NCBI GenBank assembly: GCA_014804675.1
Contig: JAAUZH010000016.1
Coordinates: 1-49,402 of the forward strand
DNA: 49,402 nucleotides
Reading direction: 5' to 3'
From: Lachnospiraceae bacterium
GTDB lineage: Bacteria; Bacillota; Clostridia; Lachnospirales; Lachnospiraceae
The translations under genes were made by a program, and so were the position numbers. Of the stretch, positions 26,155 through 35,170 are shown piece by piece. How positions within the stretch are numbered: position 1 is the stretch's first letter; each line of letters begins with the position of its first letter. Under the pieces are notes generated by a model. The model had not been told where the DNA came from. It searched no databases and worked only from the letters and a program-made list of their open reading frames with translations.

Positions 26155-27036
26155 TCAGCTTTTTAATATATCCACTATGCGATCTAATTCTTCACTGGAA
26201 TAAAACTCGATTTCGATTTTTCCACTTCCATTTTCCTTTGAAGAAACAGATACCTTCGTACCAAGTGATGTCTTTAACTGCTCTTCTATATCCTGATAAA
26301 TAAAATCCAGATTTTTTCCTTTTTCCTTTTTTTGCTTTACCGGCTTGTCCAGATTTTTCATAAGCTTTTCTGTCTCTCTTACACTAAGCTTTTCATCAAA
26401 AATCTTTTGGGCATACACATACTGTTTTTCTAAGTCTTCAATTGCAAGCAATGCCCTGGCATGTCCAGTAGTTATCATTTCATCAATAACCATTTGCTGC
26501 ACTTCTTCAGACAACTTTAAAAGCCGCATGGAATTAGTAACAGCTGTCCTGCTTTTTGAAACTCTTTCTGCTACCTCATCCTGTTTTAAATGAAATTCAT
26601 TTAATAACCTTTTATATGCCAATGCTTCTTCAATAGGATTTAAGTCTTCCCTTTGAATATTTTCAATCAAAGAAATTTCTACAATTTCCTGATCCGTTAA
26701 ATTTTTAATAATAACTGGTATTTCTTTTAAACCGGCTAATTTTGATGCTCTCCATCTTCGTTCTCCAGCAATGATCTCATAATGATCTTTTTTATCCTGA
26801 ACTAAAATAGGCTGCAATAATCCAAATTGCTTAATAGATTCTGAAAGCTCCAACAAAGCATCTTCATCAAAATTCTTACGGGGCTGTTCTCTGTTAGGCT
26901 CAACCATTGTTATTTTTACTAATGTTTCCGGTCCCTTTTCCGATGCTTTTTCTTTTCCTTTAGATTCACTTTTCGTAATTCCTGCCGAAGCAGGAATTAG
27001 AGAATCAAGTCCTTTTCCTAAACCCCTTGCCGCCAT
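26155..27036 (-). CDS. parB: Chromosome partitioning protein ParB (Spo0J)
   Basis: A 293-residue CTP-dependent DNA clamp that loads at parS and drives origin segregation with ParA. The N-terminal domain contains the CTP-binding/arginine-rich GERRWRASK and the ENIQREDLNPIEEA motif. A helix-turn-helix domain follows (KQDEVAERVSKSRTAVTNSMRLL). A Lys-rich linker leads to the C-terminal dimer domain (IEIEFYSSEELDRIVDIL). Its AAAGGATG ribosome site overlaps the end of parA, 3 bp upstream. Two perfect parS sites lie upstream of parA at 28068 and 28117. Confidence 0.96.
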   Translation of the reverse strand: MAARGLGKGLDSLIPASAGITKSESKGKEKASEKGPETLVKITMVEPNREQPRKNFDEDALLELSESIKQFGLLQPILVQDKKDHYEIIAGERRWRASKLAGLKEIPVIIKNLTDQEIVEISLIENIQREDLNPIEEALAYKRLLNEFHLKQDEVAERVSKSRTAVTNSMRLLKLSEEVQQMVIDEMITTGHARALLAIEDLEKQYVYAQKIFDEKLSVRETEKLMKNLDKPVKQKKEKGKNLDFIYQDIEEQLKTSLGTKVSVSSKENGSGKIEIEFYSSEELDRIVDILKS

Positions 27037-27039
27037 ATT

Positions 27040-27807
27040 TTATACATCCTTTCTATTTATAATTTCATCTGCCAGCTGCCTGTAACTTTCTGCTCCTGCA
27101 GATTTTGGCTCATACATAGTAATTGGCATCCCATGGCTTGGTGCTTCTGCTAAACGTATATTTCTTGGAATGACTGTTTCACACACATTTTGTTTTAAAT
27201 TGCTCTTTACATTATCTACAACCTGATTGGACAAATTTGTACGGGAATCAAACATAGTAAATACTACACCTTCCATCTCCAAATCAGGATTTAATCTTTC
27301 TTTAATCAGATTGACTGTATGTATCAATTGGCTTAATCCTTCCAAAGCATAATATTCACATTGGATTGGCACCAATACAGAATTTGCAGTAGTCATGGCA
27401 TTGATTGTCAACATGCTTAAGGACGGTGGACAATCAATAATGATATAGTCATAATTATCTTTTATGAAATCCACTTCGTTCTTTAAAATAAATTCTTTTT
27501 TATCCACACCAATCAATTCAATTTCCGCCGCTGCTAAATTCACATTTGACGGAACAACAGATACATTTGGTATTGCATTTTTAATAATACAATCCTGTAT
27601 GGAACATTCACCTAATATCAATTCATATATGGTATCCTCTAAAAAATTTTTATCAATACCAAAACCACTAGTGGTATTTCCCTGAGGATCTGTATCAATT
27701 ACTAATACTGATTTTCCTTTTTCCGCTAAGCAAGCTGATAAGTTAATGGCTGTAGTGGTCTTTCCTACGCCGCCTTTTTGATTTGCTATTGCAATAATTC
27801 TTCCCAT
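27040..27807 (-). CDS. parA: Chromosome partitioning ATPase ParA (Soj)
   Basis: A 255-residue deviant-Walker ATPase, partner of ParB. In Firmicutes it also controls DnaA. Deviant Walker A KGGVGKTT is at residues 11-18, Walker A' is VLVIDTDPQGN, and Walker B is YIIIDCPPS. Length and order are standard. An AGGAAGGA site lies before the ATG, and an extended -10 promoter is seen about 75 bp upstream. Confidence 0.96.
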   Translation of the reverse strand: MGRIIAIANQKGGVGKTTTAINLSACLAEKGKSVLVIDTDPQGNTTSGFGIDKNFLEDTIYELILGECSIQDCIIKNAIPNVSVVPSNVNLAAAEIELIGVDKKEFILKNEVDFIKDNYDYIIIDCPPSLSMLTINAMTTANSVLVPIQCEYYALEGLSQLIHTVNLIKERLNPDLEMEGVVFTMFDSRTNLSNQVVDNVKSNLKQNVCETVIPRNIRLAEAPSHGMPITMYEPKSAGAESYRQLADEIINRKDV

Positions 27808-27880
27808 TTTATTTTCCTTCCTAACTTTTCCCCAATCTTGTATCGGAGACTTTCCTTCTCTTTCATACGTGTCCTTAATG

Positions 27881-27889
27881 ATTATATCA
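27881..27889 (-). promoter_or_regulatory. Extended -10 promoter of parA
   Basis: TGATATAAT on the minus strand is a perfect TGnTATAAT extended -10 element. No good -35 accompanies it. The expected start is near 27874, about 67 nt before the parA ATG. Confidence 0.6.
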
Positions 27890-27988
27890 CTAAAAGAGTA
27901 CTTTAGCTATTGATTTTTGAAAGATTTAAAAAAAGTCTTATGGACCTATTTTATTCTAAATTATAAGATTTTAAGATATATTTTATTT

Positions 27989-28033
27989 AACATTTTAATG
28001 TTTCACGAAGAATTTGTGAAACATTAAAATGTT
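27989..28033. repeat. 18-bp inverted repeat containing split parS half-sites
   Basis: Positions 27989-28006 and 28016-28033 are perfect inverted complements with a 9-bp spacer. Each arm contains a parS half (tgtttcac and gtgaaaca), which in true parS are directly joined. A third half-site copy, tgtttcac, follows at 28030-28037. It lies between the parA promoter and the two intact parS sites. It may be a decayed or expanded parS, a protein-binding operator or a transcript hairpin. Confidence 0.7.
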
Positions 28034-28067
28034 TCACGATGGCAATTACTATATCTAGGGGATTATA

Positions 28068-28083
28068 TGTTTCACGTGAAACA
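28068..28083. other. parS site 1
   Basis: TGTTTCACGTGAAACA, the perfect 16-bp palindromic consensus for ParB loading near bacterial origins. It lies 260 bp upstream of parA. The surrounding 407-bp gap (27808-28214) contains the parA promoter, the split half-site repeat, the two parS sites and a terminator, and no gene. Confidence 0.97.
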
Positions 28084-28116
28084 TTATCTTGTGTTTTTAT
28101 ATTTAAATATAAATAA

Positions 28117-28132
28117 TGTTTCACGTGAAACA
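28117..28132. other. parS site 2
   Basis: A second perfect TGTTTCACGTGAAACA, centred 49 bp from the first. The 33-bp stretch between them is AT-rich. Confidence 0.97.
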
Positions 28133-28142
28133 TGTCCTAAAG

Positions 28143-28180
28143 AAAAAAATAATAGAAGAAAGTTTTATTTTCTTCTATTA
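28143..28180 (-). terminator. Terminator of the two-component operon
   Basis: A perfect 12-bp stem (taatagaagaaa / tttcttctatta, 28150-28161 with 28169-28180) and a 7-nt loop, followed on the minus strand by seven T residues. It closes the transcript of the kinase, regulator and small membrane protein genes. Confidence 0.88.
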
Positions 28181-28214
28181 CCAATAACATCTTATTCAAA
28201 TTTCTATTTTAATC

Positions 28215-28658
28215 TTAATTTCCAACCCTAACCTTGTATAAAATATAAATAATAATCTTTATAATAAATCCCAACAACAAAGAAATAATTCCATAACAAA
28301 ATGGAAAAAACACATATTCAATTCCATTTAAAAATCCTTTTTTTTGTGGAATAATAATGATACCTTTTGATAATAAAAAGAAATCAAATGCTCCAAATAA
28401 AAAAACTGTAATAACAAATAAACATACTAATAAAGTATTAAACTTTGCTTTGAAACGAATTTCATGAAATATTTTTCTTTCCATAATAACATATACAATT
28501 GTTAAGATACAGGGAATTGATATAAGTCCTCCATCTAAAAACATATCTTCCCATAACAATATTTCTGCTATTGCATCCAATAAAATAAATAAAATCCATG
28601 AAACAATATTTAACAGAATAATAAAATAAAAACATTTTTTATATTCGCTCTTTGCCAT
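28215..28658 (-). CDS. Small integral membrane protein (hypothetical)
   Basis: A 147-residue protein with four predicted membrane helices (near residues 10-30, 40-57, 72-95 and 112-142). It is AT-rich and I do not recognise it. It starts 15 bp after the response regulator gene with an AGGGGA site and is the last gene before the terminator, so it is probably co-regulated with the two-component pair. It might be an auxiliary membrane partner for a kinase that has no membrane domain of its own, but that is a guess. Confidence 0.65.
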   Translation of the reverse strand: MAKSEYKKCFYFIILLNIVSWILFILLDAIAEILLWEDMFLDGGLISIPCILTIVYVIMERKIFHEIRFKAKFNTLLVCLFVITVFLFGAFDFFLLSKGIIIIPQKKGFLNGIEYVFFPFCYGIISLLLGFIIKIIIYILYKVRVGN

Positions 28659-28673
28659 CCAATATCCCCTATC

Positions 28674-29315
28674 TTAAATCCGAATCAAATTATTTCTGAT
28701 AGCAAAAACAGCTGCCTGCGTTCGATCAGAAACTTCTATTTTCTTAAAAATACTAGAAACATGATTTTTTACTGTTCTTTCCGTAATCTGTAACATATCT
28801 CCAATTTCTTTATTGATCATTCCGCTGGATAAATGAATCAGAATTTCAAACTCTCTTTTTGTAAGCAACTTTATTTTTTCATTGTCAATATCTCTGGCAA
28901 TCATTTTGGAATTAAGTAAAGGAATCAGACTAGATTGAATATAATTATTTCCATCTATTATAGAAAAAATTGCTTTTCTAAGCTCCGTGGAATCAGCATC
29001 TTTTAATATATATCCATCTACACCCATATCCACAGCTTTTAATAAATATTCCACTTCACTATGTACAGTTAGCATCAAGACCTTTGAATTCAATTCTTCT
29101 TCTTTCATTTTTTCCAAAGTCTGTATGCCGTTCATCTTTGGCATATTAATATCCAAAAGTAAAATATCCGGCTCACTCATTTTTAACTTTTCAATACAGT
29201 CCATGCCATTTTCTGCTTCTTCAATTACTTTTAAATCTCCTTCCAATTCAAGAAGCTGTTTCAAACCCTCTCTTATCATTTTGTGATCATCTGCAATCAT
29301 TACTTTTACACACAT
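28674..29315 (-). CDS. NarL/DegU-type response regulator
   Basis: A 213-residue DNA-binding regulator. The receiver domain (1-120) has the acidic pair D9-D10, phospho-acceptor D55 in LLLDINMP and Lys105 in ILKDAD. The LuxR/NarL helix-turn-helix (about 145-210) contains LTKREFEILIHLSSG and ERTVKNHVSSIFKKI. It resembles DegU. The cognate kinase gene ends 45 bp upstream. An AGGAGG site precedes the ATG. Confidence 0.92.
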   Translation of the reverse strand: MCVKVMIADDHKMIREGLKQLLELEGDLKVIEEAENGMDCIEKLKMSEPDILLLDINMPKMNGIQTLEKMKEEELNSKVLMLTVHSEVEYLLKAVDMGVDGYILKDADSTELRKAIFSIIDGNNYIQSSLIPLLNSKMIARDIDNEKIKLLTKREFEILIHLSSGMINKEIGDMLQITERTVKNHVSSIFKKIEVSDRTQAAVFAIRNNLIRI

Positions 29316-29360
29316 ATAATTAACCTCCTAAATTTTATATTGGTAAAAATAAAAATAGAT

Positions 29361-30326
29361 TTATCTTATAATGGGAATCTCAATCCTAACTGTTACCCCA
29401 TTTTTTGTTGAATCTAAAAGACAGGTTCCTGATAAAAAGGAAACTCTTTCTTTTAATATTTTTAATCCAAAATGTTTTTCCTTTTCATCAGATAAATCAG
29501 CTTCTAAAAAGCCTGTTCCATCATCTTGAATAATTAGTAGCAAAACATTTTTTTCTTCTTTCATAACAACATGTATATTCTTTCCTTTAGAATGCTTTAT
29601 AGCATTACAGCAACATTCTTGAATAATACGAAATAAAGTAATTAAAATAATTTCATCATATTGATCACATTGCATATTAATTTCATAAAATATTTCTATA
29701 TCCGATGCATGTGACAAATTATCAAAAAAATTAGTTAAAGTGGATTCAAAACCTAAGTCTTCAAAATTCATAGGATGAAGATCATATACTAATTCTCTCA
29801 CATCCTGAATAATATCTTTTAAATTTTTAGTAATCGTACTAAGCTCCAACTTAGCTCTAATGGGGTCCTGCTCAATAAACTTAGAAGCAAATTCAACCTT
29901 ATGAATTAAGTATACTAAATTTTGTATAGTAGAGTCATGCAAATCTCTGGCAATTCTTTTTCTATCATTTTCATTCATGGAAAGTACTTCTATTCCTGAT
30001 TGAATATCAATTTTTTCTTTAACCTGTTCAATTACCCTGATATTATCCTCAATCTCCATAAGCTTTCTTTTATAAGAATTTATTTTTTCTGAAAGTTCAT
30101 TGCATTTTTCTTTACTTTCTTTTATAATTTCTTCTTCAGAACGCATATTCTGCCTGGGAGAAAATATACGAAGTTCGTTATAACTATTTTTTTCATAAAT
30201 TATATGATTTTTTAACTCTTCATATTCTTCCATGCAATGAGATATAAGATATTCCAACTCTCTTTTTTCTTTCAAATAGTTAGCATAAATAGTTTCTATT
30301 GAGGATTTTTCATTTCTATTTTTCAT
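29361..30326 (-). CDS. DegS-like cytoplasmic sensor histidine kinase
   Basis: A 321-residue kinase without membrane helices. The N-terminal half (1-115) is a long charged coiled coil, as in DegS. The HisKA_3 box RKRIARDLHDST holds the phospho-accepting His (about residue 130). The C-terminal HATPase_c domain has the N box (CCNAIKHS) and DDGTGF. The start at 30326 has an AGGTG site. An ATG seven codons earlier has none. It pairs with the adjacent response regulator. The signal is unknown. Confidence 0.9.
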   Translation of the reverse strand: MKNRNEKSSIETIYANYLKEKRELEYLISHCMEEYEELKNHIIYEKNSYNELRIFSPRQNMRSEEEIIKESKEKCNELSEKINSYKRKLMEIEDNIRVIEQVKEKIDIQSGIEVLSMNENDRKRIARDLHDSTIQNLVYLIHKVEFASKFIEQDPIRAKLELSTITKNLKDIIQDVRELVYDLHPMNFEDLGFESTLTNFFDNLSHASDIEIFYEINMQCDQYDEIILITLFRIIQECCCNAIKHSKGKNIHVVMKEEKNVLLLIIQDDGTGFLEADLSDEKEKHFGLKILKERVSFLSGTCLLDSTKNGVTVRIEIPIIR

Positions 30327-30411
30327 TTTTGACACCTGCCTATACATTATACATCATATAATATTTCTAAAAATATGAAAAGAAAAAATTTAACCTTTCC
30401 CAGCATTTTAT

Positions 30412-30440
30412 TTGTAAAATAGGAAAATGTGCATTATAAT
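30412..30440 (+). promoter_or_regulatory. Sigma-A promoter of the alpha/beta hydrolase gene
   Basis: TTGTAA at 30412-30417, a 17-bp spacer and perfect TATAAT at 30435-30440, about 40 bp before the ATG. On the opposite strand, another TATAAT just upstream of the kinase start is a possible divergent -10. Confidence 0.65.
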
Positions 30441-30480
30441 ATACAAAAGGGAAAATATGAATTGAGTATGGAGGGATTTC

Positions 30481-31428
30481 ATGAAATCAAAATTAAAAAA
30501 AATAGGGATACTTTCCATCCTGGTAACAATAACCTTATATATTATCAATCGCATTTTATATTCTTTAACTACCGTAAAAGAAATACTAAAAGGAAAAGAA
30601 AACAAATACTACGAATGGAGATTTGGGAAGATAAAATATACAGTAGCCGGATCAGGAAAACCTTTATTGCTAATACATGATTTAACTCCTGGAAGCAGCG
30701 GATATGAATTTTATAAAATATCCAATGAATTAGCAGAAACTAACCAAGTATTTATAATCGATCTTTTAGGATACGGTCTATCAGATAAAATAAATATAAC
30801 ATACACCAATTTCTTATATGTACAATTAGTCAGCGATTTTATCAAAAATATAATAGGAAAGAAAACAGATATTATTACTTCCGGCGATTCTTCCACAATT
30901 GCTATTATGGCCTGCCATAATAATCCTGACTTAATAAATAAAATGATTTTTATAAATCCACAAGATATTACAAAATTGAATCAAATACCTTCCAATGGGA
31001 CAAAGATATTAAAGCTGTTGATTGAATGCCCTATTCTTGGAACATTTGTATATAACTTATTGACAAATAAAACCTCTATTACAAAAACATTTATAAATGA
31101 ATATTTCTATAACAAGGATTTAGTAAAAATTGGAGATATTGAAGCATACACAGAAGCTGCCCATATAAAAGACTTTCATTCCAAATATGCAATATCAAGT
31201 TATATTGGCAGATATACAAATATCAATATTTTACATGCTCTAAAAGAAATAGATTATAGTATGTTCATTATTGAAGGAAAAGAAGAAAACGATGCTGAGG
31301 AAATTGCAACAAGTTATTTAAACTATAACAATGCAATTGAGGTCAGCTATATAAAAGAAACAAAACATCTTCCTCATTTAGAAAAACCAGAAGAAGTAAT
31401 CAGCCATATTAAAATGTATATGAATTGA
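30481..31428 (+). CDS. Membrane-anchored alpha/beta hydrolase
   Basis: A 315-residue protein with an N-terminal membrane anchor (about 8-29) and an alpha/beta hydrolase fold outside or at the membrane. Visible features are the oxyanion region LLLIHDLTPGS (about 62-72), DLLGYGLSDK, and a nucleophile elbow SGDSST (134-139), where Ser137 is the presumed nucleophile but the last Gly of GxSxG is Thr. The catalytic His is probably in ETKHLPH near residue 293. A GGAGGG site precedes the ATG. It is divergent from the two-component genes and convergent with rsmG. The substrate is unknown. Confidence 0.82.
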   Translation: MKSKLKKIGILSILVTITLYIINRILYSLTTVKEILKGKENKYYEWRFGKIKYTVAGSGKPLLLIHDLTPGSSGYEFYKISNELAETNQVFIIDLLGYGLSDKINITYTNFLYVQLVSDFIKNIIGKKTDIITSGDSSTIAIMACHNNPDLINKMIFINPQDITKLNQIPSNGTKILKLLIECPILGTFVYNLLTNKTSITKTFINEYFYNKDLVKIGDIEAYTEAAHIKDFHSKYAISSYIGRYTNINILHALKEIDYSMFIIEGKEENDAEEIATSYLNYNNAIEVSYIKETKHLPHLEKPEEVISHIKMYMN

Positions 31429-31446
31429 TGTTCATAATAAAAATGG

Positions 31447-31496
31447 AGCTACCGCTTTATCGATTCAAAAATCGTAAAGCGACAGCTTTATTTTTT
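31447..31496. terminator. Bidirectional terminator between hydrolase and rsmG
   Basis: A stem of CGCTTTA/TAAAGCG extended by CGAT/ATCG inward (one bulged T) and AGCT/AGCT outward, followed on the plus strand by TTTATTTTTT and on the minus strand by a TTTTT run. It serves the two convergent genes. Confidence 0.8.
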
Positions 31497-32250
31497 ATAA
31501 TGGTTCTTTTCCCGGAAGACCAGCTTTCCTGGGATATTTTTTTGGAGTAGATTTTATTTTCTTAATTACAAATAAATTCCGATACAACTCCTCATCGGAA
31601 AAAGTAAATTCTACTTGCTTTTCCACTTCTCCTCCAAGAATTCCGATAGCCTTTTTTGCTGCAATGCTTTCTTCCTTTATTTTTTCTGATTTATAAGAAA
31701 TAAACCTTCCTCCTATCTTTACATATGGCAGACATAATTCAGACAAAGTAGACAAATTCGCAACTGCTCTGGAAACGCATAGATCATATTTTTCCCGAAA
31801 CTTTTCAGGCTTTGCAAAATCCTCTGCCCTTCCATGGAGAGTTTCTAAGTTAGTAATCGCTAACCTTTCTTTTACTTCATTTAAAAATTTTACTCTTTTA
31901 TTTAATGAATCCAGTAAAGTGACTTCTAAATGAGGAAAAGCAATTTTTAAGGGAATACCAGGAAATCCTGCACCGGTTCCTATATCAATCACTTTAATTC
32001 CTTTTGACAAATCATATGCTTTCACTAAAGATAAGCTGTCTAAAAAATGTTTTTTTATAACCTGATCAAAATCAGTAATAGCAGTTAAATTCATAAAAGA
32101 ATTCCATTCTATCAAAAGCTCATAATAAACTATAAATTGTTTCATTTGCTTATCTGATAAAGAAATACCCAATTCTTCCAGACCTGATTTAAATCCACAT
32201 ATATTATAATTTATATCGTTACTTACATTACTCTCTTTATTATTATTCAT
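31495..32250 (-). CDS. rsmG: 16S rRNA (guanine527-N7)-methyltransferase
   Basis: RsmG (GidB) methylates G527 of 16S rRNA. The sequence shows the N-terminal helical part (ELLIEWNSFMNLTAI), the SAM loop VIDIGTGAGFPGIPLKIAFP, and later VSRAVANLSTLSELCLP. From the ATG at 32250 it is 251 residues. A TTG four codons earlier is also possible and neither has a strong ribosome site, so the start is uncertain. It begins about 20 bp after mnmG, as is usual. The C-terminus is rich in Lys and Pro. Confidence 0.95.
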   Translation of the reverse strand: MNNNKESNVSNDINYNICGFKSGLEELGISLSDKQMKQFIVYYELLIEWNSFMNLTAITDFDQVIKKHFLDSLSLVKAYDLSKGIKVIDIGTGAGFPGIPLKIAFPHLEVTLLDSLNKRVKFLNEVKERLAITNLETLHGRAEDFAKPEKFREKYDLCVSRAVANLSTLSELCLPYVKIGGRFISYKSEKIKEESIAAKKAIGILGGEVEKQVEFTFSDEELYRNLFVIKKIKSTPKKYPRKAGLPGKEPL

Positions 32251-32271
32251 ATTCCCACTCAATCATAAAAT

Positions 32272-34197
32272 CTATTTTCTCTTTTTATATAATTGCTCCA
32301 AATAAATAAGAAGAACTGAAATATCTGCAGGAGAAACACCTGAAATCCGGGATGCCTGTCCCACAGATAAAGGCTTATATTTTTTTAACTTTTGCCTTGC
32401 TTCAATTCTAAGACTTGAAACATCTTCATAATCAATATTTTCCGGTATTTTCTTGTTTTCGATTTTCTTAAACTGTTCTACCTGTTTTTGTTGTCTTTTT
32501 ATATATCCGTCATATTTAATATTTATATTTACCTGTTCAATCACATCATCAGAAAGAGGCTTTCTCTCCGGATCGATTTCTGCCAGTATTTCATAAGACA
32601 ATTCAGGCCTGCACATAATCTCTGCCATAGTAGTTCCTGTTTTTAATAAGGCGCTGTTATGTTTTTCCAAAAATTCCTGAGTTGTTTTATTGGCTCCTAT
32701 TTTTGTATGTTGCAGCCTGCTTACTTCTTTAGCAATCAATTGTTCTTTTTCCACAACATAATCATATTGTTCCTTCGTTATCAAACCTACCTGATAACCA
32801 ATTTTCCGAAGTCTTAAATCTGCATTATCCTGACGGAGAAGCAACCGGTATTCTGCCCTGGAAGTCATCATCCGATAAGGTTCAAAATTTTCTTTTGTCA
32901 CAAGGTCATCAATTAACACACCAATATATCCTTCTGAACGGTCAATAGTAATTTGTTCTTTTCCCTGCACGAACAAAGCAGCATTGATTCCGGCAATCAA
33001 TCCCTGAGCTGCTGCTTCTTCATATCCGCTGCTTCCATTAAACTGTCCTCCTGCAAAAAGCCCTTCCACTTCTTTAAAAGCTAAAGTAGCATAAAGCTGA
33101 TTTGGATTGATACAATCATATTCAATGGCATAAGCATTTCTCACAATTTTACAATGCTCAAGTCCCGGCACAGTCCGGTACATAGCAAGCTGCACATCTT
33201 CAGGAAGAGAAGAAGACATCCCACCCACATACATTTCATTGGTATGTAATCCTTCCGGCTCAATAAAAACCTGATGCCTGTCCTTTTCTGCAAATTTTAC
33301 TACCTTATCCTCAATGGACGGACAATATCTGGGTCCTGTTCCTTCAATAACTCCTGCATAAATAGGGGAACGATCTAAATTGTTCCGAATGATTTCATGA
33401 GTCTTTTCATTAGTATAAGTAAGCCAACAGGAAATTTGTTCTTTTTGTATATCCTCTTTTTTCGTGGAAAAAGAAAATGGAGTAATTTCTTTATCTCCAA
33501 ACTGCTCTTCCATTTTTGAAAAATCAATGGAACGTTTGTCCATTCTGGCAGGGGTTCCCGTCTTAAAACGACGCATTTCAATTCCCATGTCCAATAAGGA
33601 ATCTGTCAAATAGTTAGCAGCCTGCAACCCATTTGGTCCTGTATGGGTAATGGCTTCACCACATAAACATCTTGCCTTTAAATAAGTTCCGGTGCATAAA
33701 ACAACAGCTTTTGCTTCGTAAACAGAACCTGTATAGGTTCTTACACCTGTTATTTTCTTTTTTACACTTTGATTAGTCTCTGCTAACTCTTCCCACAATA
33801 ACTGACATACTTCTGCCTGCTTTATTGTAAGATGCTCCTGATTTTCCAGCACCTTTCTCATTTCTCTTGTATAATCCGCTTTATCCGCCTGGGCACGAAG
33901 AGAATGGACGGCAGGACCTTTAGAAACATTCAACATCTTTGACTGAATAAAAGTCTTGTCAATATTTTTGCCCATTTCACCGCCAAGGGCATCTATTTCC
34001 CTTACCAGATGTCCCTTACTGGAGCCTCCTACATTTGGATTACATGGCATAAGGGCAATACTATCTACACTGACTGTAAAAATTACGGTTTCAAGTCCCA
34101 TTCTGGCACAAGCCAAAGCAGCTTCACAGCCTGCATGACCTGCTCCTATTATACACACATCTACTTTTTCCACGAAATTATTTTTATTTTCTAACAT
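32272..34197 (-). CDS. mnmG: tRNA uridine-5-carboxymethylaminomethyl(34) synthesis enzyme MnmG
   Basis: The FAD-dependent enzyme (GidA) that with MnmE installs cmnm5 groups on U34 of tRNAs. The FAD motif is [14 protein letters not shown] near the N-terminus. [23 protein letters not shown] and the C-terminal helical domain ([14 protein letters not shown]) are present. From the ATG at 34197 it has 641 residues, slightly longer than the usual 625-630. The frame also reaches a TTG at 34245, inside the end of the DUF3267 gene. A GTG eight codons further in would give a more typical length. No start has a strong ribosome site. Confidence 0.95.
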   Translation of the reverse strand: MLENKNNFVEKVDVCIIGAGHAGCEAALACARMGLETVIFTVSVDSIALMPCNPNVGGSSKGHLVREIDALGGEMGKNIDKTFIQSKMLNVSKGPAVHSLRAQADKADYTREMRKVLENQEHLTIKQAEVCQLLWEELAETNQSVKKKITGVRTYTGSVYEAKAVVLCTGTYLKARCLCGEAITHTGPNGLQAANYLTDSLLDMGIEMRRFKTGTPARMDKRSIDFSKMEEQFGDKEITPFSFSTKKEDIQKEQISCWLTYTNEKTHEIIRNNLDRSPIYAGVIEGTGPRYCPSIEDKVVKFAEKDRHQVFIEPEGLHTNEMYVGGMSSSLPEDVQLAMYRTVPGLEHCKIVRNAYAIEYDCINPNQLYATLAFKEVEGLFAGGQFNGSSGYEEAAAQGLIAGINAALFVQGKEQITIDRSEGYIGVLIDDLVTKENFEPYRMMTSRAEYRLLLRQDNADLRLRKIGYQVGLITKEQYDYVVEKEQLIAKEVSRLQHTKIGANKTTQEFLEKHNSALLKTGTTMAEIMCRPELSYEILAEIDPERKPLSDDVIEQVNINIKYDGYIKRQQKQVEQFKKIENKKIPENIDYEDVSSLRIEARQKLKKYKPLSVGQASRISGVSPADISVLLIYLEQLYKKRK

Positions 34198-34234
34198 ATC
34201 CGCACATCTTTCTAAATCCATATAACTGCATATT

Positions 34235-34870
34235 TTATTTTTCAAATTTCATAGTTCCCAAATCATATGGATGATCCAAATACAATACTTCTTTTTTCTC
34301 ACTTTTATTAAATAGTACTTTATAAACAATAAGCAAATCTGCACCACCTGCTAAAATCATAAGAAAACCAAAATAAAGTAACATGGATTGCCCATTAAAT
34401 AATGAAATGATACATGGAAGGATTCCTAAAATAATCGTTGGCATAATACAGCCTGTAATATACTGATATTTATTTAAAGGTGATTTACAAGTACAATAAG
34501 GAGTACAATATTTGGCTATAAACCCAAATTTAATAGATTGAAAATGACCTTCTGCAAAAATTCCCCAAAAAAATCCATGAATCAACTCATGAATTACAAT
34601 AGAAGCTAAAAAACAGGCTACAAATATTATCCTTATTAAATAATTATCAAAATTATGAAAAGGATAATCTGTCATACAATATAAAAGAAAAAATAAAATA
34701 ATAATTGGTATTGCCGTAACAATTGCCATAACATTGGCATAAACAACACCAACTGTTAAATCTTTTTCTTCATAACCTTTTTTTAACATTTCTTCTTTTA
34801 TTTTTTCATATTCCTTTTTTCTTTTTTCTTCTGCTTCAGTTAATTTCCTTTCTTCTTTTGCATTTTTCAC
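34235..34870 (-). CDS. DUF3267 membrane protein with HExxH motif
   Basis: A protein of about 211 residues with a charged N-terminal helix (about 1-40) and five or so membrane segments. HELIH, a zinc-metalloprotease-type HExxH, lies in the second of these. This pattern fits DUF3267, a family of predicted membrane zinc proteins of unknown role. The frame is open further upstream (to 34969), but the upstream part overlaps the DUF4288-like gene. I place the start at GTG 34870, directly after that gene's stop and 12 nt after AAGGAG, which implies translational coupling. It lies between mnmE and mnmG, which are often near neighbours. Confidence 0.7.
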   Translation of the reverse strand: MKNAKEERKLTEAEEKRKKEYEKIKEEMLKKGYEEKDLTVGVVYANVMAIVTAIPIIILFFLLYCMTDYPFHNFDNYLIRIIFVACFLASIVIHELIHGFFWGIFAEGHFQSIKFGFIAKYCTPYCTCKSPLNKYQYITGCIMPTIILGILPCIISLFNGQSMLLYFGFLMILAGGADLLIVYKVLFNKSEKKEVLYLDHPYDLGTMKFEK

Positions 34871-34874
34871 TTTT

Positions 34875-35159
34875 TCATTCTTCTCCTTCCAAAGAAATAA
34901 ATTTTGAATATACTTCTCTAACACCATTTTCATCTTCATTAAATGCTTCAAATGCATCTGATATATCATAAATATCTGTCAAAACCTTTTCACCACATGC
35001 ATTTATATAACTCTTACAATATCCTTTTGCATATTCTTCTGCTTTTTTTATTGCAAGATTTTCATTTTCTTCTTTTACCGTCAAAATAATTTCTTCAAAA
35101 AATATAGTATCAGCTTTATTCTCAATTCTGCTTTTTAAAATCACTTTTATTCCATACAT
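34875..35159 (-). CDS. DUF4288-like small protein
   Basis: A 94-residue soluble protein with the layout of DUF4288 proteins: an N-terminal beta strand (YGIKVILKSRIE), an FFEEIILTVK strand, an amphipathic helix with AIKKAEEYAKG and a late strand ending in DIYDISDAFEAF. The function is unknown. It starts 11 bp after mnmE, and its stop lies just before the presumed GTG start of the DUF3267 gene, so the two are probably made together. Confidence 0.65.
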   Translation of the reverse strand: MYGIKVILKSRIENKADTIFFEEIILTVKEENENLAIKKAEEYAKGYCKSYINACGEKVLTDIYDISDAFEAFNEDENGVREVYSKFISLEGEE

Positions 35160-35170
35160 ATGATTTTACC

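Noticed and set aside
27989..28033. A third functional parS site
   Set aside because: The half-sites are separated by 9 bp, so it does not match the 16-bp palindrome needed by ParB.
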